From Staphylospora marina (GTDB taxonomy: Bacteria; Bacillota; Bacilli; Thermoactinomycetales; Thermoactinomycetaceae), in the NCBI RefSeq assembly GCF_003856495.1, contig NZ_CP034118.1:910001-974000 (forward strand): a stretch of DNA of 64,000 nucleotides, read 5' to 3'. Below the pieces are notes generated by a model. It had not been told where the DNA came from and made no database searches. It saw only the letters and a program-made list of their open reading frames with translations. The position numbers and the translations under genes are program-made. Shown piece after piece: positions 16,288 through 25,204 of the stretch. Position 1 is the stretch's first letter. The number at the start of each line of letters is the position of its first letter.

Positions 16288-17136
16288 TCACTTGAGCCGG
16301 AGAAAAGCCGGAAGGTCAAAGCAGGAATTCAGGATGGATTGGTTGACATAGCGGGTGTCTTTGTCAAATTCTTTCACGTGGACGGAATCATACTTTTTGC
16401 TGCCGAGCGTGAAGCTCCAGAACGCGCCCGGATAGGTGGGAACGGTGGCGTAATACGGTTTGGTGACCGGGAACAGGTCGGAGATGTTGTCAAACGTTTG
16501 TTTCATCACGTCCCGGTGAAAGAGCGGGGACTGGCTTTGACAGACCATGAGCCCGTCTTCCTTGAGCGCTCCGTAAATGTCTTCGTAAAAACTCCGTTCA
16601 AAGAGCGCTTTGGCCGGTCCGACCGGGTCCGACGAGTCCACGATGATGACGTCGTAATGATTCCGGTATTCTTTCACGTGTTTCATGCCGTCATTGAAAA
16701 TGAAGTTGACGCGGGGATCGGAAAGATTGCCGGACACTTCCTGCAAATGTTCCTTGCAGGCTTTGACCACCAGTTCGTCGATTTCCACCATGTCAATTTC
16801 CTTGAGATGGGGGTATTTGGCCGCTTCCCGTGCAGCTCCGCAATCTCCTCCGCCGATGATCAGCACGCGTTCGGCGTTCGGGTGGATCGACAAGGGGATG
16901 TGGGTGATCATTTCGTTGTAGATGTGTCCGTCCAGAGACGTGGTCTGCACGACGCCGTCAAGCACGAGCATGTTTCCGAAGTCGCAGGAGTCCACGATCA
17001 TGACATGCTGAAAGGGAGACTGTTCGGAATAGATCACTTTGTTGATGCGGTAGCTGATTTTCATGTTTTCCCGTTCATCTTCGACCAGCCACAATTGTCC
17101 GTTCACTTCCTGGAGGAATTTGGGCATTTCGGTCAT
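16288..17136 (-). CDS. speE: Spermidine synthase (polyamine aminopropyltransferase)
   Basis: A 282-residue aminopropyltransferase that moves the aminopropyl group of decarboxylated S-adenosylmethionine to putrescine. Seen: the cofactor site VLIIGGGDCGAARE, the acidic strand MVEIDELVV, and the catalytic loop VDSSDPVGPA. The start is ATG 17136 behind AAGGAGGTT. No speD or speB is adjacent. The gene runs opposite to the marR-racE block. Confidence 0.95.
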   Translation of the reverse strand: MTEMPKFLQEVNGQLWLVEDERENMKISYRINKVIYSEQSPFQHVMIVDSCDFGNMLVLDGVVQTTSLDGHIYNEMITHIPLSIHPNAERVLIIGGGDCGAAREAAKYPHLKEIDMVEIDELVVKACKEHLQEVSGNLSDPRVNFIFNDGMKHVKEYRNHYDVIIVDSSDPVGPAKALFERSFYEDIYGALKEDGLMVCQSQSPLFHRDVMKQTFDNISDLFPVTKPYYATVPTYPGAFWSFTLGSKKYDSVHVKEFDKDTRYVNQSILNSCFDLPAFLRLK

Positions 17137-17351
17137 CTCGGAACCTCCTTTTCACAAGCAGACTTTGCCCGTTTTCGTCGCCTGCCCCGGGTGCCGGTGC
17201 TGACCGGGCAATTTGTGAATTCGAGAAACCATTTTATCAGATTTTGTACGGTTTTTGCAGGGAGAGAATCGTTTCGCGGACGGATGAGAAGATCGCGAAT
17301 ATTGACACGAAGATTTTGTTGGCCAAACTGTCCGAAAGCAGTGGTTTGTGT

Positions 17352-17357
17352 TATAAT
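17352..17357 (+). promoter_or_regulatory. -10 box of the marR leader transcript
   Basis: TATAAT, with no good -35 at 17-18 nt (TGTCCG is the nearest). It lies 334 nt before marR, implying a long 5' leader that contains the fold at 17395-17505. Confidence 0.5.
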
Positions 17358-17394
17358 AACCATCTGAATACGCAATTTGTTTCGAACAGATCCG

Positions 17395-17505
17395 GTGACA
17401 GCGGGGGAGAGAAGCGGATGGAACGGTTTGTGTTCGGGCGATGGTGCCGGGATAGCATTGGAGCTGAGTCTCTCCCCGACCGGACGCTGGCCGGGAATCT
17501 GTCAC
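17395..17505 (+). ncRNA. Structured RNA leader of unknown class
   Basis: A branched fold is supported by pairing: a 7-bp closing stem (17395-17401 with 17499-17505), directly inside it a 10-bp stem (17402-17412 with 17469-17478, one bulged G), and a small CCGG hairpin (17480-17494). No T-box, purine, SAM, FMN, TPP, lysine, cobalamin or M-box signature is seen. It sits between a TATAAT and the marR start. It could be a cis-regulatory leader or an independent small RNA; no terminator directly follows. Confidence 0.4.
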
Positions 17506-17551
17506 AGCCGGCGCGAAGAGAAGGGGACATTATTGTTAAATTCGGAAAAAT

Positions 17552-17584
17552 TACAATTAGATAGTAGGGCTTTCTTTAATTGTA
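17552..17584. promoter_or_regulatory. Candidate MarR-family operator
   Basis: Inverted half-sites TACAATTA (17552-17559) and TAATTGTA (17577-17584) lie 107 bp before marR, in an AT-rich stretch. The half-site resembles known MarR/OhrR-type operators. Autoregulation is an inference. Confidence 0.45.
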
Positions 17585-17690
17585 TAGAAAATTAAAACAT
17601 ATACAGATGAACTTTGCAGCCGGATTGTTGTTTGACGTCATGAGTTGAAGCGAAAGTTCAAAATCAGGCAGACAGAAGGGGAGCATCAAG

Positions 17691-18140
17691 ATGGAAGCAA
17701 AGCAACCGGTCACCATGCAAACCGTCGGGGAGATTGAGCGTCTGCTCAGGGAAATCAGTACGATCGTGAAAATCAAGGGCAGGGAGATCCTGAACGCGTT
17801 TCCGATCACCAATCCCCAGTTCGACGCCCTGTATCTGCTTCACCAGGAAGGGGACATGACCATCGGCGAACTCAGCCAGAGAATGTTTCTGGCTTGCAGC
17901 ACCATGACGGATTTGGTGGACCGCATGGAGAAAAACGGTGTGGTGGAGCGTGTGAGAGACAATCGGGACCGGCGGGTCGTTCGGATTCACATGCTGGAGA
18001 AAGGGCGCAAAGTGATTCATGAGGTCCTGGAGGCCCGGCGCAAATATCTGGCGGATGTTCTGTCCGGCCTTTCGGACAGCGAAAAGCTGGAGATCAAAAC
18101 CCATCTCGCCGTATTGTATGAAGAAATGAAGAAATCATGA
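17691..18140 (+). CDS. MarR-family transcriptional regulator
   Basis: A 149-residue winged-helix regulator. The recognition region reads LSQRMFLACSTMTDLVDRMEK and the wing carries DNRDRRVVRI, the standard MarR DxRxxR motif. Its place directly before racE matches ysmB of Bacillus subtilis. The start is ATG 17691 behind AGAAGGGGAG. A terminator follows at 18150-18178, so it is probably transcribed separately from racE. Targets and ligand are unknown. Confidence 0.9.
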   Translation: MEAKQPVTMQTVGEIERLLREISTIVKIKGREILNAFPITNPQFDALYLLHQEGDMTIGELSQRMFLACSTMTDLVDRMEKNGVVERVRDNRDRRVVRIHMLEKGRKVIHEVLEARRKYLADVLSGLSDSEKLEIKTHLAVLYEEMKKS

Positions 18141-18149
18141 GATTTTGAC

Positions 18150-18178
18150 CCCTTTTCCATTGTGAAAGGGGGTTTTTC
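18150..18178 (+). terminator. Terminator of marR
   Basis: A C4T4C arm (18150-18158) pairs with GAAAGGGG (18165-18172) with one bulge; T5 follows. Confidence 0.75.
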
Positions 18179-18301
18179 GATTCTTGCTGAACCGTCCATT
18201 CATTCTATTTCGATTGAACATATGATATGATGACGAAGCAATTGACAGTTGGTTCTGCCTGGACGCGTCGGGCGAACGGACAGAAGTGGAGATGACATTC
18301 A

Positions 18302-19129
18302 ATGATGAATCCCCTCCGCAGTGATGCGATTGCAATCCTTGATTCGGGTGCGGGCGGCTTGACCGTGGCCCGGGAAGTGATGCGGCAGCTTCCGAGGGAG
18401 ACCGTGATATATGTGGGAGACACGGCACGTTGTCCCTACGGTCCCCGTCCGGAAAGCGAAGTTCGCCGGTTCACGCTGGAGATCGTGCAATTCCTGATGC
18501 AATTTCGTCTCAAGGCACTGGTGATCGCCTGCAATACCGCCACGGCGGCAGCTTTGGAAACGGTGAGATCCCGACTTGCCGTTCCGGTGCTCGGCGTGAT
18601 CGAGCCGGGGGCCCGTGCGGCGATCAAGGTGACGAAGCGAAATCGCGTGGGAGTGATCGGCACGCAAGGAACCATTCGAAGCGGCGCGTACGAGAAGGCC
18701 CTCCGACGCCTTCATCCGGGCATCACGGTGTTCAGTCTCGCGTGTCCGGCATTCGTTCCGCTCGTGGAAGGCGGGAAACGCGGATCGGAAGAGGCCGGGC
18801 GAATCGTCGCCGAGACGCTCGAACCGTTGAAAGAGACCGGCATCGATTCGCTGATTCTCGGGTGCACGCATTATCCGCTTCTCGCCGATCCGATCAGCTG
18901 CGCGATGGGAGAGTCCGTCGCCATCATCAGTTCCGCCGAAGAAACCGCAGCTGAACTCAGCACGATCCTGCAGCATCAAAACCTCCTTTCCGACATTGAA
19001 ACACCCCGTCACCGGTTTTTCACCACCGGATCACCGGAGACGTTTGCCCGGATCGCCGAAGATTGGTTCGGCCATCCGATTCATGTGGAACAGGTGGCGC
19101 TGGAACCGCTTGAACCGGTGACCGGTTGA
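18302..19129 (+). CDS. racE: Glutamate racemase
   Basis: A 275-residue cofactor-independent racemase that supplies D-glutamate for peptidoglycan. Both catalytic cysteine motifs are present (ACNTATA and LGCTHYPLL), as are the N-terminal DSGAGG and the YVGDTARCPYG segment. The start is ATG 18302, followed by a second ATG, with GGAG 10 nt upstream. It precedes gerM as in Bacillus subtilis but is separated from it by a terminator. Confidence 0.96.
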   Translation: MMNPLRSDAIAILDSGAGGLTVAREVMRQLPRETVIYVGDTARCPYGPRPESEVRRFTLEIVQFLMQFRLKALVIACNTATAAALETVRSRLAVPVLGVIEPGARAAIKVTKRNRVGVIGTQGTIRSGAYEKALRRLHPGITVFSLACPAFVPLVEGGKRGSEEAGRIVAETLEPLKETGIDSLILGCTHYPLLADPISCAMGESVAIISSAEETAAELSTILQHQNLLSDIETPRHRFFTTGSPETFARIAEDWFGHPIHVEQVALEPLEPVTG

Positions 19130-19161
19130 GCGAACCGCGGCGGTCCGTGTCCGGGCCAGGA

Positions 19162-19189
19162 TACCGCCTCATTCGGGGCGGGTTTTTTT
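19162..19189 (+). terminator. Terminator of racE
   Basis: A short GC stem, ACCGCC with GGCGGGT, with seven T after it. Confidence 0.75.
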
Positions 19190-19216
19190 GTGCCCTTCAC
19201 CAAAAAGGCAATTCTG

Positions 19217-19245
19217 GTCTATTTCGGGACAGGGCTCGTATACAT
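19217..19245 (+). promoter_or_regulatory. Possible sigma-E-type promoter of gerM
   Basis: GTCTATT (19217-19223), 13-nt spacer, CGTATACAT (19237-19245). This resembles the mother-cell sigma-E consensus (ATATT-like -35 and CATACA-T -10) and would suit a sporulation gene. Only the pattern supports it. Confidence 0.35.
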
Positions 19246-19280
19246 GAAACAAGACTGATCCTGTCCAAGGGGGGATTGTC

Positions 19281-20336
19281 ATGGGAAAGAAACGGTGGAG
19301 GGCCGTTGCGGTCCTGCTCCTGATGCCTTTGGTGCTGACCGGATGTCTGTTCGGGCCTGAGGAGAAAACGTCGAGGCAGATCGACCCGCCGCCGGACCAG
19401 GCCAAAGCGGATGCGCAGCCGGTGGGAGCGATGAACGAAAAGAAAACGGAAGCCCAAAAGGAACAGGGCAAAACGGCTGACACGCAGCTGTATTTGCTGA
19501 GCCATACGGGTCATGTGGTTCCGTGGACCGTCAAGATTCCGGCCGGAAAAAGCGTGGCCAAAACCGCGCTTGAGTACATGGTCAAGGGAGGCCCCGGAGA
19601 GGCGATGCTTCCCAAGGGGATCTCGCCGATTCTGCCCAAAGGAACCAAGGTCAAGGGAATCAACATTGAAAACGGGACAGCCGTGGTCGATTTCTCCAAG
19701 GAGTTTCTTCAATATGAAGCCGACAAAGAAGAACAGTTGCTGAACGCCGTCACTTGGACGCTCACCGGATTTTCGAACGTGAAAGAAGTGAACATCTGGG
19801 TCGATGGCAAAAAGTTGTCGGAGATGCCCAAAAACAAGACGACGGCACAAGGATTGACCCGAGGCCGTGGCATCAATCTGGAACCCGTCTCCGGCGTGCA
19901 TGTCACCCGGAGCATGCCGGTTACCGTGTATTTCCTCGGACAAACGGACGATCATCAAGTTTATTACGTACCGGTGACGAGGATGGTGGAACGGTCCGAC
20001 AACGTTGCCGAAGCGGTTCTCGGCGAACTGATTCGCGGTCCCTTGGAGCAATCGGGCTTGTCCGGTGCTCTGGCTCCTTCGCTGCAGGTTCTCAAAGTGC
20101 AGGAGCAGGGAGATGTGGTCACGGCCGACTTTGATGAAGCACTTCTCCAGTATCACGGTCAACAGGCCGCTTCCAAAGAAGCGTTGCAATCCATCGTGCT
20201 CTCCTTGACCGAAAACACCCAGGCGAGCAAAGTGAAAATCACGGTTCAAGGGAAGCAGCAGGTTCTCACCGGAAAGGACCAACCGCTCAGTCAACCGGTC
20301 AGCCGTCCCAAATGGATCAATCCGGCCCAATTGTAA
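19281..20336 (+). CDS. gerM: Spore germination lipoprotein GerM
   Basis: A 351-residue secreted lipoprotein: basic N-terminus, hydrophobic segment and lipobox LTGC (Cys22), then a low-complexity linker (about 23-65) and two GerMN domains (about 70-190 and 210-335). Domain hallmarks are TALEYMVKGGP, TAVVDFSKEF and DVVTADFDEALL. In Bacillus it is needed for sporulation and germination-related cortex functions. The start is ATG 19281 behind AAGGGGGGA. Order racE-gerM-rph is conserved. Confidence 0.93.
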   Translation: MGKKRWRAVAVLLLMPLVLTGCLFGPEEKTSRQIDPPPDQAKADAQPVGAMNEKKTEAQKEQGKTADTQLYLLSHTGHVVPWTVKIPAGKSVAKTALEYMVKGGPGEAMLPKGISPILPKGTKVKGINIENGTAVVDFSKEFLQYEADKEEQLLNAVTWTLTGFSNVKEVNIWVDGKKLSEMPKNKTTAQGLTRGRGINLEPVSGVHVTRSMPVTVYFLGQTDDHQVYYVPVTRMVERSDNVAEAVLGELIRGPLEQSGLSGALAPSLQVLKVQEQGDVVTADFDEALLQYHGQQAASKEALQSIVLSLTENTQASKVKITVQGKQQVLTGKDQPLSQPVSRPKWINPAQL

Positions 20337-20388
20337 TCAGCGGCAAGACGGGATGGATCACGCCGCGACGAGTTCATGCGGAAAATCG

Positions 20389-20449
20389 CCGGCGCTTTTC
20401 CCGGTTCCGAGATGGCGTTTATTCGGGGGATTGTCGGGAAAAGCACCGG
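20389..20449. repeat. 15-bp inverted repeat in the gerM-rph gap
   Basis: Arms 20389-20403 and 20435-20449 pair with one mismatch around a 31-nt loop. The 397-bp gap (20337-20733) also holds a terminator-like hairpin at 20592-20620 and the rph -10 box. Open frames across the gap lack ribosome-binding sites, and I see no gene there. Confidence 0.55.
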
Positions 20450-20591
20450 CACTTGCATGTTTGCGGGGACTCTGTTCGCGTTTCGTCTCCCGTTCATTGT
20501 TGATCGCAAATCAAGGATCTTGGGGGAAATTGCCGGCCTTGAAAGGTTCGCCGGATGTCGCTTCCCGTTTTCACAAAACCGTCCGATTTCC

Positions 20592-20620
20592 GGGAGCGGC
20601 TCCGGCTCCCTTGTTGTTTG
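20592..20620 (+). terminator. Likely terminator upstream of rph
   Basis: A 6-bp stem, GGGAGC with GCTCCC (20592-20597 and 20605-20610), followed by TTGTTGTTTG. It may end gerM transcription. Confidence 0.55.
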
Positions 20621-20696
20621 TCGGTTGTTTGAAAGCCCGTTCCGGCGCGATTCCGTGAACATGAGATTTTCATTCGGATTCCCGTTGGGGGTATGC

Positions 20697-20702
20697 TATA
20701 CT
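20697..20702 (+). promoter_or_regulatory. -10 box of the rph operon
   Basis: TATACT, 32 nt before the rph start. The -35 at 17-18 nt spacing is poor (TTCGGA or TCGGAT). Confidence 0.45.
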
Positions 20703-20733
20703 AAAGTGACTCGGCACAGGAGGGAGACAACTC

Positions 20734-21501
20734 TTGAGAATTGACGGTCGCGCAAACGATGAACTGAGAACGGTGGAGATTGTCAGAAATTACATCAAGA
20801 ATGCCGAAGGCTCCGTCTACATAACGATCGGCGACACTCGTGTCATCTGCACGGCATCGGTGGAGGAACGGGTTCCGCCGTTTCTCAGAAATACCGGCAA
20901 AGGGTGGATCACCGCGGAATATTCCATGTTGCCAAGGGCCACTCAAACCCGAACGCCCCGTGAGGCTTCCAAAGGGAAATTGAGCGGAAGAACCATGGAG
21001 ATCCAACGCCTGATCGGTCGCGCTCTTCGCGCCGTGGTGGATTTGGAGAAACTGGGAGAGCGCACCCTGTGGCTCGATTGCGATGTCATTCAGGCGGACG
21101 GGGGAACGCGGACCGCTTCCATCACCGGTGCCTTCGTGGCGATGGTGGATGCATTGATTCCCCTGGTGAAAAACGGGACGTTGCCGTCTTTGCCCGTCAA
21201 GGATTTCCTGGCAGCCACCAGTGTCGGCATCGTGGGAGAGGAAGCGGTGCTGGATCTTTGCTATGAAGAAGACTCCGGTGCCACCGTTGACATGAACGTT
21301 GTCATGACGGGATCCGGCGAGTATGTGGAGATTCAGGGAACGGGCGAGGAATCTCCCTTCTCTCCGGACCAATTGTCCGCTCTTCTCGCCCTGGCGAAAA
21401 AGGGAACCGCGGAATTGATCCGTTTGCAGAAGGAAGCTCTCGGAGAAGACGCGGCACTGGTCGGCGCCGCACCGATCGGGACGCAGACTTCCGGTCAATG
21501 A
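20734..21501 (+). CDS. rph: Ribonuclease PH
   Basis: A 255-residue phosphorolytic 3'-5' exoribonuclease that trims tRNA 3' ends. The family signatures [14 protein letters not shown] and [20 protein letters not shown] are intact. It starts with TTG 20734, preceded by AGGAGGGAG at 7-nt spacing. It heads rph-rdgB-yfcE, followed by tRNA-Arg, as in Bacillus subtilis. Confidence 0.97.
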   Translation: MRIDGRANDELRTVEIVRNYIKNAEGSVYITIGDTRVICTASVEERVPPFLRNTGKGWITAEYSMLPRATQTRTPREASKGKLSGRTMEIQRLIGRALRAVVDLEKLGERTLWLDCDVIQADGGTRTASITGAFVAMVDALIPLVKNGTLPSLPVKDFLAATSVGIVGEEAVLDLCYEEDSGATVDMNVVMTGSGEYVEIQGTGEESPFSPDQLSALLALAKKGTAELIRLQKEALGEDAALVGAAPIGTQTSGQ

Positions 21502-21577
21502 CCGGCCCCTCCGTCGGTTGCTCCGGCACATGAACCGTTTTTCCCACGTGGACAAGCCAGAGGAGGAGGAACCGGAT

Positions 21578-22219
21578 TTGAAGACTAGCTGGCCGTTTTC
21601 CCATGTGATCATCGCCACCCGCAACAAGGGGAAAATCGCCCAGTTCCGGGATTTGTTCGCGCAGGAACTGGGCCTGGGCGTAAAGAGTTTGCATGATTAT
21701 CCTGATTTGCCCGAGGTGGAGGAAGACCGGGACACGTTTGAAGGAAATGCCGTCAAAAAGGCGGAGACCATTTCACGCCTTCTCGACATGCCCGTGATCT
21801 CGGATGATTCGGGACTGGTCGTACCCGCTCTGGGGGGAGAGCCGGGCGTTTATTCCGCCCGCTACTCGGGGCCGAATGCCGATGATGAACAAAACAACCG
21901 CAAACTGGCGGAAAAAATCCGCGAAGTTCCGAAGACGGACCGGAAAGGCATTTACGTGTGCGTGATGGCTCTTGCGGTACCGGGACGGGAAACCAGGCTG
22001 GTCCGGGGGGAATGTGAGGGAATCATTCTCGACGAACCGAAGGGGTCCGGCGGTTTCGGGTATGACCCGTTGTTTTATGTCCCGTCCGAGGGCAAAACGA
22101 TGGCGGAACTTTCCGCGGACAGAAAGTATGCAATCAGTCACCGGGCAAAAGCCACCCGCCGTCTTGTCGCCGTTTTGAAGGAGGAATTCATCCGGGAAAA
22201 AGCGGGGGATCATGCATGA
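21578..22219 (+). CDS. rdgB: XTP/dITP diphosphatase (house-cleaning NTPase)
   Basis: A 213-residue Ham1/RdgB protein that hydrolyses non-canonical purine triphosphates such as ITP and XTP to monophosphates. Seen: ATRNKGK near the start, ISDDSGLVV, PGVYSARYSG, GGFGYDPLF and SHRAKA. The start is TTG 21578, because AGGAGGAGG lies just before it; ATGs at 21518 and 21530 have no such site. Its stop overlaps the next start (ATGA). Confidence 0.93.
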   Translation: MKTSWPFSHVIIATRNKGKIAQFRDLFAQELGLGVKSLHDYPDLPEVEEDRDTFEGNAVKKAETISRLLDMPVISDDSGLVVPALGGEPGVYSARYSGPNADDEQNNRKLAEKIREVPKTDRKGIYVCVMALAVPGRETRLVRGECEGIILDEPKGSGGFGYDPLFYVPSEGKTMAELSADRKYAISHRAKATRRLVAVLKEEFIREKAGDHA

Positions 22220-22716
22220 GAGTGCTGATTGTCAGCGATTCCCACGGACGTGAAGAACTGCTTCGTCAGATCGTTCGGCGGGAACAGGCGGATCATGTCA
22301 TCCATTGCGGAGATTTTTGCACGGACCGGGAACGGTTGCCCGACGTTCCCATGACGGTGGTCCGGGGCAATTGCGACTGGGAACCGGTGCCGGAAGAGCA
22401 GCTTTGGGAAGCGGACGGGCTTCGGATTTTGGTGGTGCACGGGCACAGGCACGGAGTCAAACGGTCTCCGCTTCCGCTGCGCTTCCGCGCCCTGGAAGTC
22501 GGGGCAAACGTGGCCTGTTTCGGACATTCCCATGTTCCCTTCTGTGAAAAGGACGGGGAAGTGCTGCTCATCAATCCCGGAAGCATTTCCCTGCCGAGAA
22601 TCGTGAAAGAACCCACATATGCCGTGTTGCAGTGGAGTGACATTTCCCTCAAAGTTACATATCATACTCCTGACGGCACCCTCGTTCCCGGCTTCGGATA
22701 CGAGGAGAAACGATGA
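22216..22716 (+). CDS. Metallophosphoesterase, YfcE/YsnB type
   Basis: A 166-residue calcineurin-like phosphodiesterase. The dimetal motifs appear in order: VSDSHG, HCGDF, RGNCD, HGHRHG and GHSH. The YfcE family cleaves simple phosphodiesters; the natural substrate is unknown. ATG 22216 overlaps the rdgB stop, so it is translationally coupled. It corresponds to ysnB in Bacillus subtilis. Confidence 0.93.
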   Translation: MRVLIVSDSHGREELLRQIVRREQADHVIHCGDFCTDRERLPDVPMTVVRGNCDWEPVPEEQLWEADGLRILVVHGHRHGVKRSPLPLRFRALEVGANVACFGHSHVPFCEKDGEVLLINPGSISLPRIVKEPTYAVLQWSDISLKVTYHTPDGTLVPGFGYEEKR

Positions 22717-22781
22717 TGAACGGGAGGGGGCGGCATTCACCTTCCGCCCCCTTGCCGATTGCCCAAAACACAAATTTCCTC

Positions 22782-22811
22782 TTGACGCGGATTTGAGGGA
22801 TGAGTTATCAT
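22782..22811 (+). promoter_or_regulatory. Promoter of tRNA-Arg
   Basis: -35 TTGACG (22782-22787), 18-nt spacer, -10 TATCAT (22806-22811), 24 nt before the tRNA. Confidence 0.65.
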
Positions 22812-22834
22812 ATAGTTGCTGTCGCTTCAAACGA

Positions 22835-22911
22835 GTCCCAGTAGCTCAGCTGGATAGAGCAGCGGCCTTCTAAGCCGTCGGTCGAGGGTTCGAATCCTTC
22901 CTGGGACGCCA
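22835..22911 (+). tRNA. tRNA-Arg (anticodon TCT)
   Basis: A 77-nt canonical cloverleaf: acceptor GTCCCAG with CTGGGAC, D-arm with AGCTCAGCTGGATAGAGCA, anticodon loop CTTCTAA giving TCT (codons AGA/AGG), T-loop TTCGAATC, and an encoded CCA end. It is a useful contrast to the degenerate elements at 73-210. Confidence 0.98.
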
Positions 22912-22917
22912 AGACAC

Positions 22918-22950
22918 ATCGCACCGGCCCTGATCCGGTGCGATTTTTCT
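22918..22950 (+). terminator. Terminator of tRNA-Arg
   Basis: A 10-bp stem (22918-22927 with 22935-22944) and 7-nt loop, then T-rich sequence. Confidence 0.88.
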
Positions 22951-23020
22951 TGTCCGGGTTTCTGGCGGTGGATGCCGGAATGCCGGATCGTTCCCGCATT
23001 TTGAAGCCACTTCCAGCTTC

Positions 23021-23064
23021 TTTACACGCGGGAGGGCCATGTATTAAGATATAGAAAGTGTAAA
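23021..23064 (+). promoter_or_regulatory. Promoter and inverted repeat before tig
   Basis: -35 TTTACA (23021-23026), 18-nt spacer, -10 TAAGAT (23045-23050). TTTACAC at 23021 and GTGTAAA at 23058-23064 form an inverted repeat flanking the promoter, so a repressor could cover it. No CtsR-type direct heptad repeat is seen. Confidence 0.45.
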
Positions 23065-23221
23065 TGCATGGGTTTGCGCTGATGTCAGCCGGGTTCACGA
23101 AAGAATGCGTGCAGACTCCGACAGGGGTTTTTTGTTTTTGTGCAAGGGCTTCAACCGTGACAGAAAAACCCGGAGGCCGCAAGAACCTTCACTGATTTGA
23201 TGGCAGGAGGGTGCGACTTAC

Positions 23222-24514
23222 ATGAAAGCAACGTGGGAAAAAACCGAAATCAACCGCGGCGTTCTGACCGTCGAAGCGGACGTCGAAGCGGTAAACCAAG
23301 CGCTTGACAAGGCATTCAAAAAAGTGGTTGCCAAAGTGCAGGTGCCGGGCTTTCGCAAAGGAAAAGTTCCGCGCGTGATTTTTGAGAAACGCTTCGGTGT
23401 GGAAGCGCTCTATGAAGATGCTCTGGAAATTCTGCTTCCCGAAACGTATGAAGCAGCCGTTGAGGAAACCGGCATCGAACCGGTGGACCAGCCGGAGATC
23501 GAGATTGAACAGCTGGAAAAAGGCAAATCCCTGATTTACAAAGCAACCGTCACCGTCAAACCGGAAGTGAAGCTTGGCCAATACAAAGGCCTGGAAGCGG
23601 AAGAAAAAGACGTCACCGTCAAACCGGAGGACGTGGATGCCGAGCTGGAACGCATGAGAAAACAGCAAGGGCAACTGGAATCCGTGGAAGACGGCACCGT
23701 CGAAAACGGCGATCGCGTCATCATCGACTTCGAAGGATTCGTGAACGGCGAAGCTTTCGAAGGCGGCAAGGCCGAGAAATACACGCTGGAAGTGGGTTCC
23801 GGCACGTTCATCCCGGGCTTTGAAGATCAACTGATCGGCATGAAACCGAACGAAGAGAAAGAGGTCCATGTCACCTTCCCCGAACAATACCATGCCGAGG
23901 AACTCGCGGGCAAACCGGCCGTGTTCAAAGTGAAGCTTCATGAGATCAAGCGTTTGTCCTTGCCGGAGCTGGACGATGAATTCGCTCAGGATGTCAGCGA
24001 GTTCGACACGCTGGCCGAACTGAAAGCCGACATCGAGGCCAAACTCAAGGAAGCCAAAGAGCGCGAAGCCGAGCACGAATTGCGCAACGGCCTCGTCGAG
24101 CTGGCATCCGCCAACGCCGAAGTGGAAATTCCGGAAGTGATGATCGAAAACGAAACGAAAAACATGCTCCGCCAATTCGAACAACGTCTCATGATGCAAG
24201 GCCTGAACCTGGATCTCTACGCCCAGTTCACCGGTCAGGATCAAGATGTCCTCAAGAACCAGTTCAAGGAAGACGCCGCGAAGAAAGTGCGCGCATCCCT
24301 GGTTCTCGAAGCGATCGCCAAGGCCGAAAACATCGACGTGACCGATGAAGAAGTGGAAGCCGAAATCGCGGAAATGGCCAAAGAGATGCAACGGGAAGCC
24401 GATGAAGTCCGCCGGATCCTGGAAGCTCAGGGAGCCATGGATTCCGTGAAGGAACAGGTTCGCGTGAGGAAAACGATCGATCTACTTGTATCGAGCAGTA
24501 AAAATAAGGCATAA
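23222..24514 (+). CDS. tig: Trigger factor, ribosome-associated chaperone and PPIase
   Basis: A 430-residue protein with the three expected parts: an N-terminal ribosome-binding domain with [11 protein letters not shown] (about 33-43), a central FKBP-type prolyl isomerase domain (about 155-245, [20 protein letters not shown]), and a helical C-terminal chaperone domain. The start is ATG 23222 behind GGAGGG. It is followed by a terminator, then clpP and clpX. Confidence 0.97.
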   Translation: MKATWEKTEINRGVLTVEADVEAVNQALDKAFKKVVAKVQVPGFRKGKVPRVIFEKRFGVEALYEDALEILLPETYEAAVEETGIEPVDQPEIEIEQLEKGKSLIYKATVTVKPEVKLGQYKGLEAEEKDVTVKPEDVDAELERMRKQQGQLESVEDGTVENGDRVIIDFEGFVNGEAFEGGKAEKYTLEVGSGTFIPGFEDQLIGMKPNEEKEVHVTFPEQYHAEELAGKPAVFKVKLHEIKRLSLPELDDEFAQDVSEFDTLAELKADIEAKLKEAKEREAEHELRNGLVELASANAEVEIPEVMIENETKNMLRQFEQRLMMQGLNLDLYAQFTGQDQDVLKNQFKEDAAKKVRASLVLEAIAKAENIDVTDEEVEAEIAEMAKEMQREADEVRRILEAQGAMDSVKEQVRVRKTIDLLVSSSKNKA

Positions 24515-24533
24515 TGGTGATAGGAGACTTCGC

Positions 24534-24568
24534 AAAACAGGGCACGTGAACAACGTGCCTTGTTTTTA
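24534..24568 (+). terminator. Terminator between tig and clpP
   Basis: GGCACGT with ACGTGCC (24541-24547 and 24553-24559), then TTGTTTTT. Read-through or a further promoter must serve clpP. Confidence 0.8.
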
Positions 24569-24600
24569 AAATCAGCCCCTTGCGAAACGAGGTGGATTTC

Positions 24601-25188
24601 ATGCCATTGGTGCCCATGGTGGTGGAACAGACCAACCGTGGAGAACGGGCGTATGACATATACTCCCGACTGCTCAAGGATCGAATCGTCTTCATCGGCG
24701 GTCCGATCGACGATCATCTGGCCAACCTGGTGGTGGCACAGATGTTGTTTTTGGCTGCGGAAGACCCGGAGAAAGACATTCACCTGTACATAAACTCTCC
24801 CGGCGGTTCCGTGACTGCCGGCATGGCCATTTATGATACCATGCAGTACATCAAGCCCGATGTGTCCACGATCTGCATCGGATTGGCCGCCAGCATGGGT
24901 GCTTTTCTGCTCGCGGCCGGGACCCGCGGCAAGCGCCTCGCGCTTCCCAACAGCGAAGTGATGATTCACCAACCGCTCGGAGGTGCGAGAGGTCAGGCCA
25001 CCGACATCAAGATTCATGCGGACTGGATCTTGAGAACGAGGGAACGGATCAATGACATCCTGGCGGAACGGACCGGGCAACCTTTGGAGAAAATCGCCCG
25101 CGACACCGACCGTGATTACTTCATGACGGCCGAAGAAGCCAGGGCTTACGGACTGGTTGATCGGGTCATCACCCGTGTGGGTCAGTAG
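24601..25188 (+). CDS. clpP: ATP-dependent Clp protease proteolytic subunit
   Basis: A 195-residue serine peptidase forming the ClpP tetradecamer; partner of ClpX encoded just downstream. The catalytic Ser is in GLAASMGAF and the catalytic His in MIHQPLGG. The start is ATG 24601 ([11 protein letters not shown]) behind GAGGTGG; an in-frame upstream ATG or related start at 24580 lies before that site. In Bacillus subtilis clpP is elsewhere, so the tig-clpP-clpX order here resembles other phyla. Confidence 0.97.
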   Translation: MPLVPMVVEQTNRGERAYDIYSRLLKDRIVFIGGPIDDHLANLVVAQMLFLAAEDPEKDIHLYINSPGGSVTAGMAIYDTMQYIKPDVSTICIGLAASMGAFLLAAGTRGKRLALPNSEVMIHQPLGGARGQATDIKIHADWILRTRERINDILAERTGQPLEKIARDTDRDYFMTAEEARAYGLVDRVITRVGQ

Positions 25189-25204
25189 GAAGGGGTGAAC
25201 CGAA

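Noticed and set aside
17244-17564. A 106-codon frame across the marR leader
   Set aside because: It begins upstream of the TATAAT, lacks a ribosome-binding site and has no recognisable sequence; the region folds well as RNA.
20376-20744. A 122-codon frame between gerM and rph
   Set aside because: No ribosome-binding site; it crosses a terminator and overlaps the rph start.
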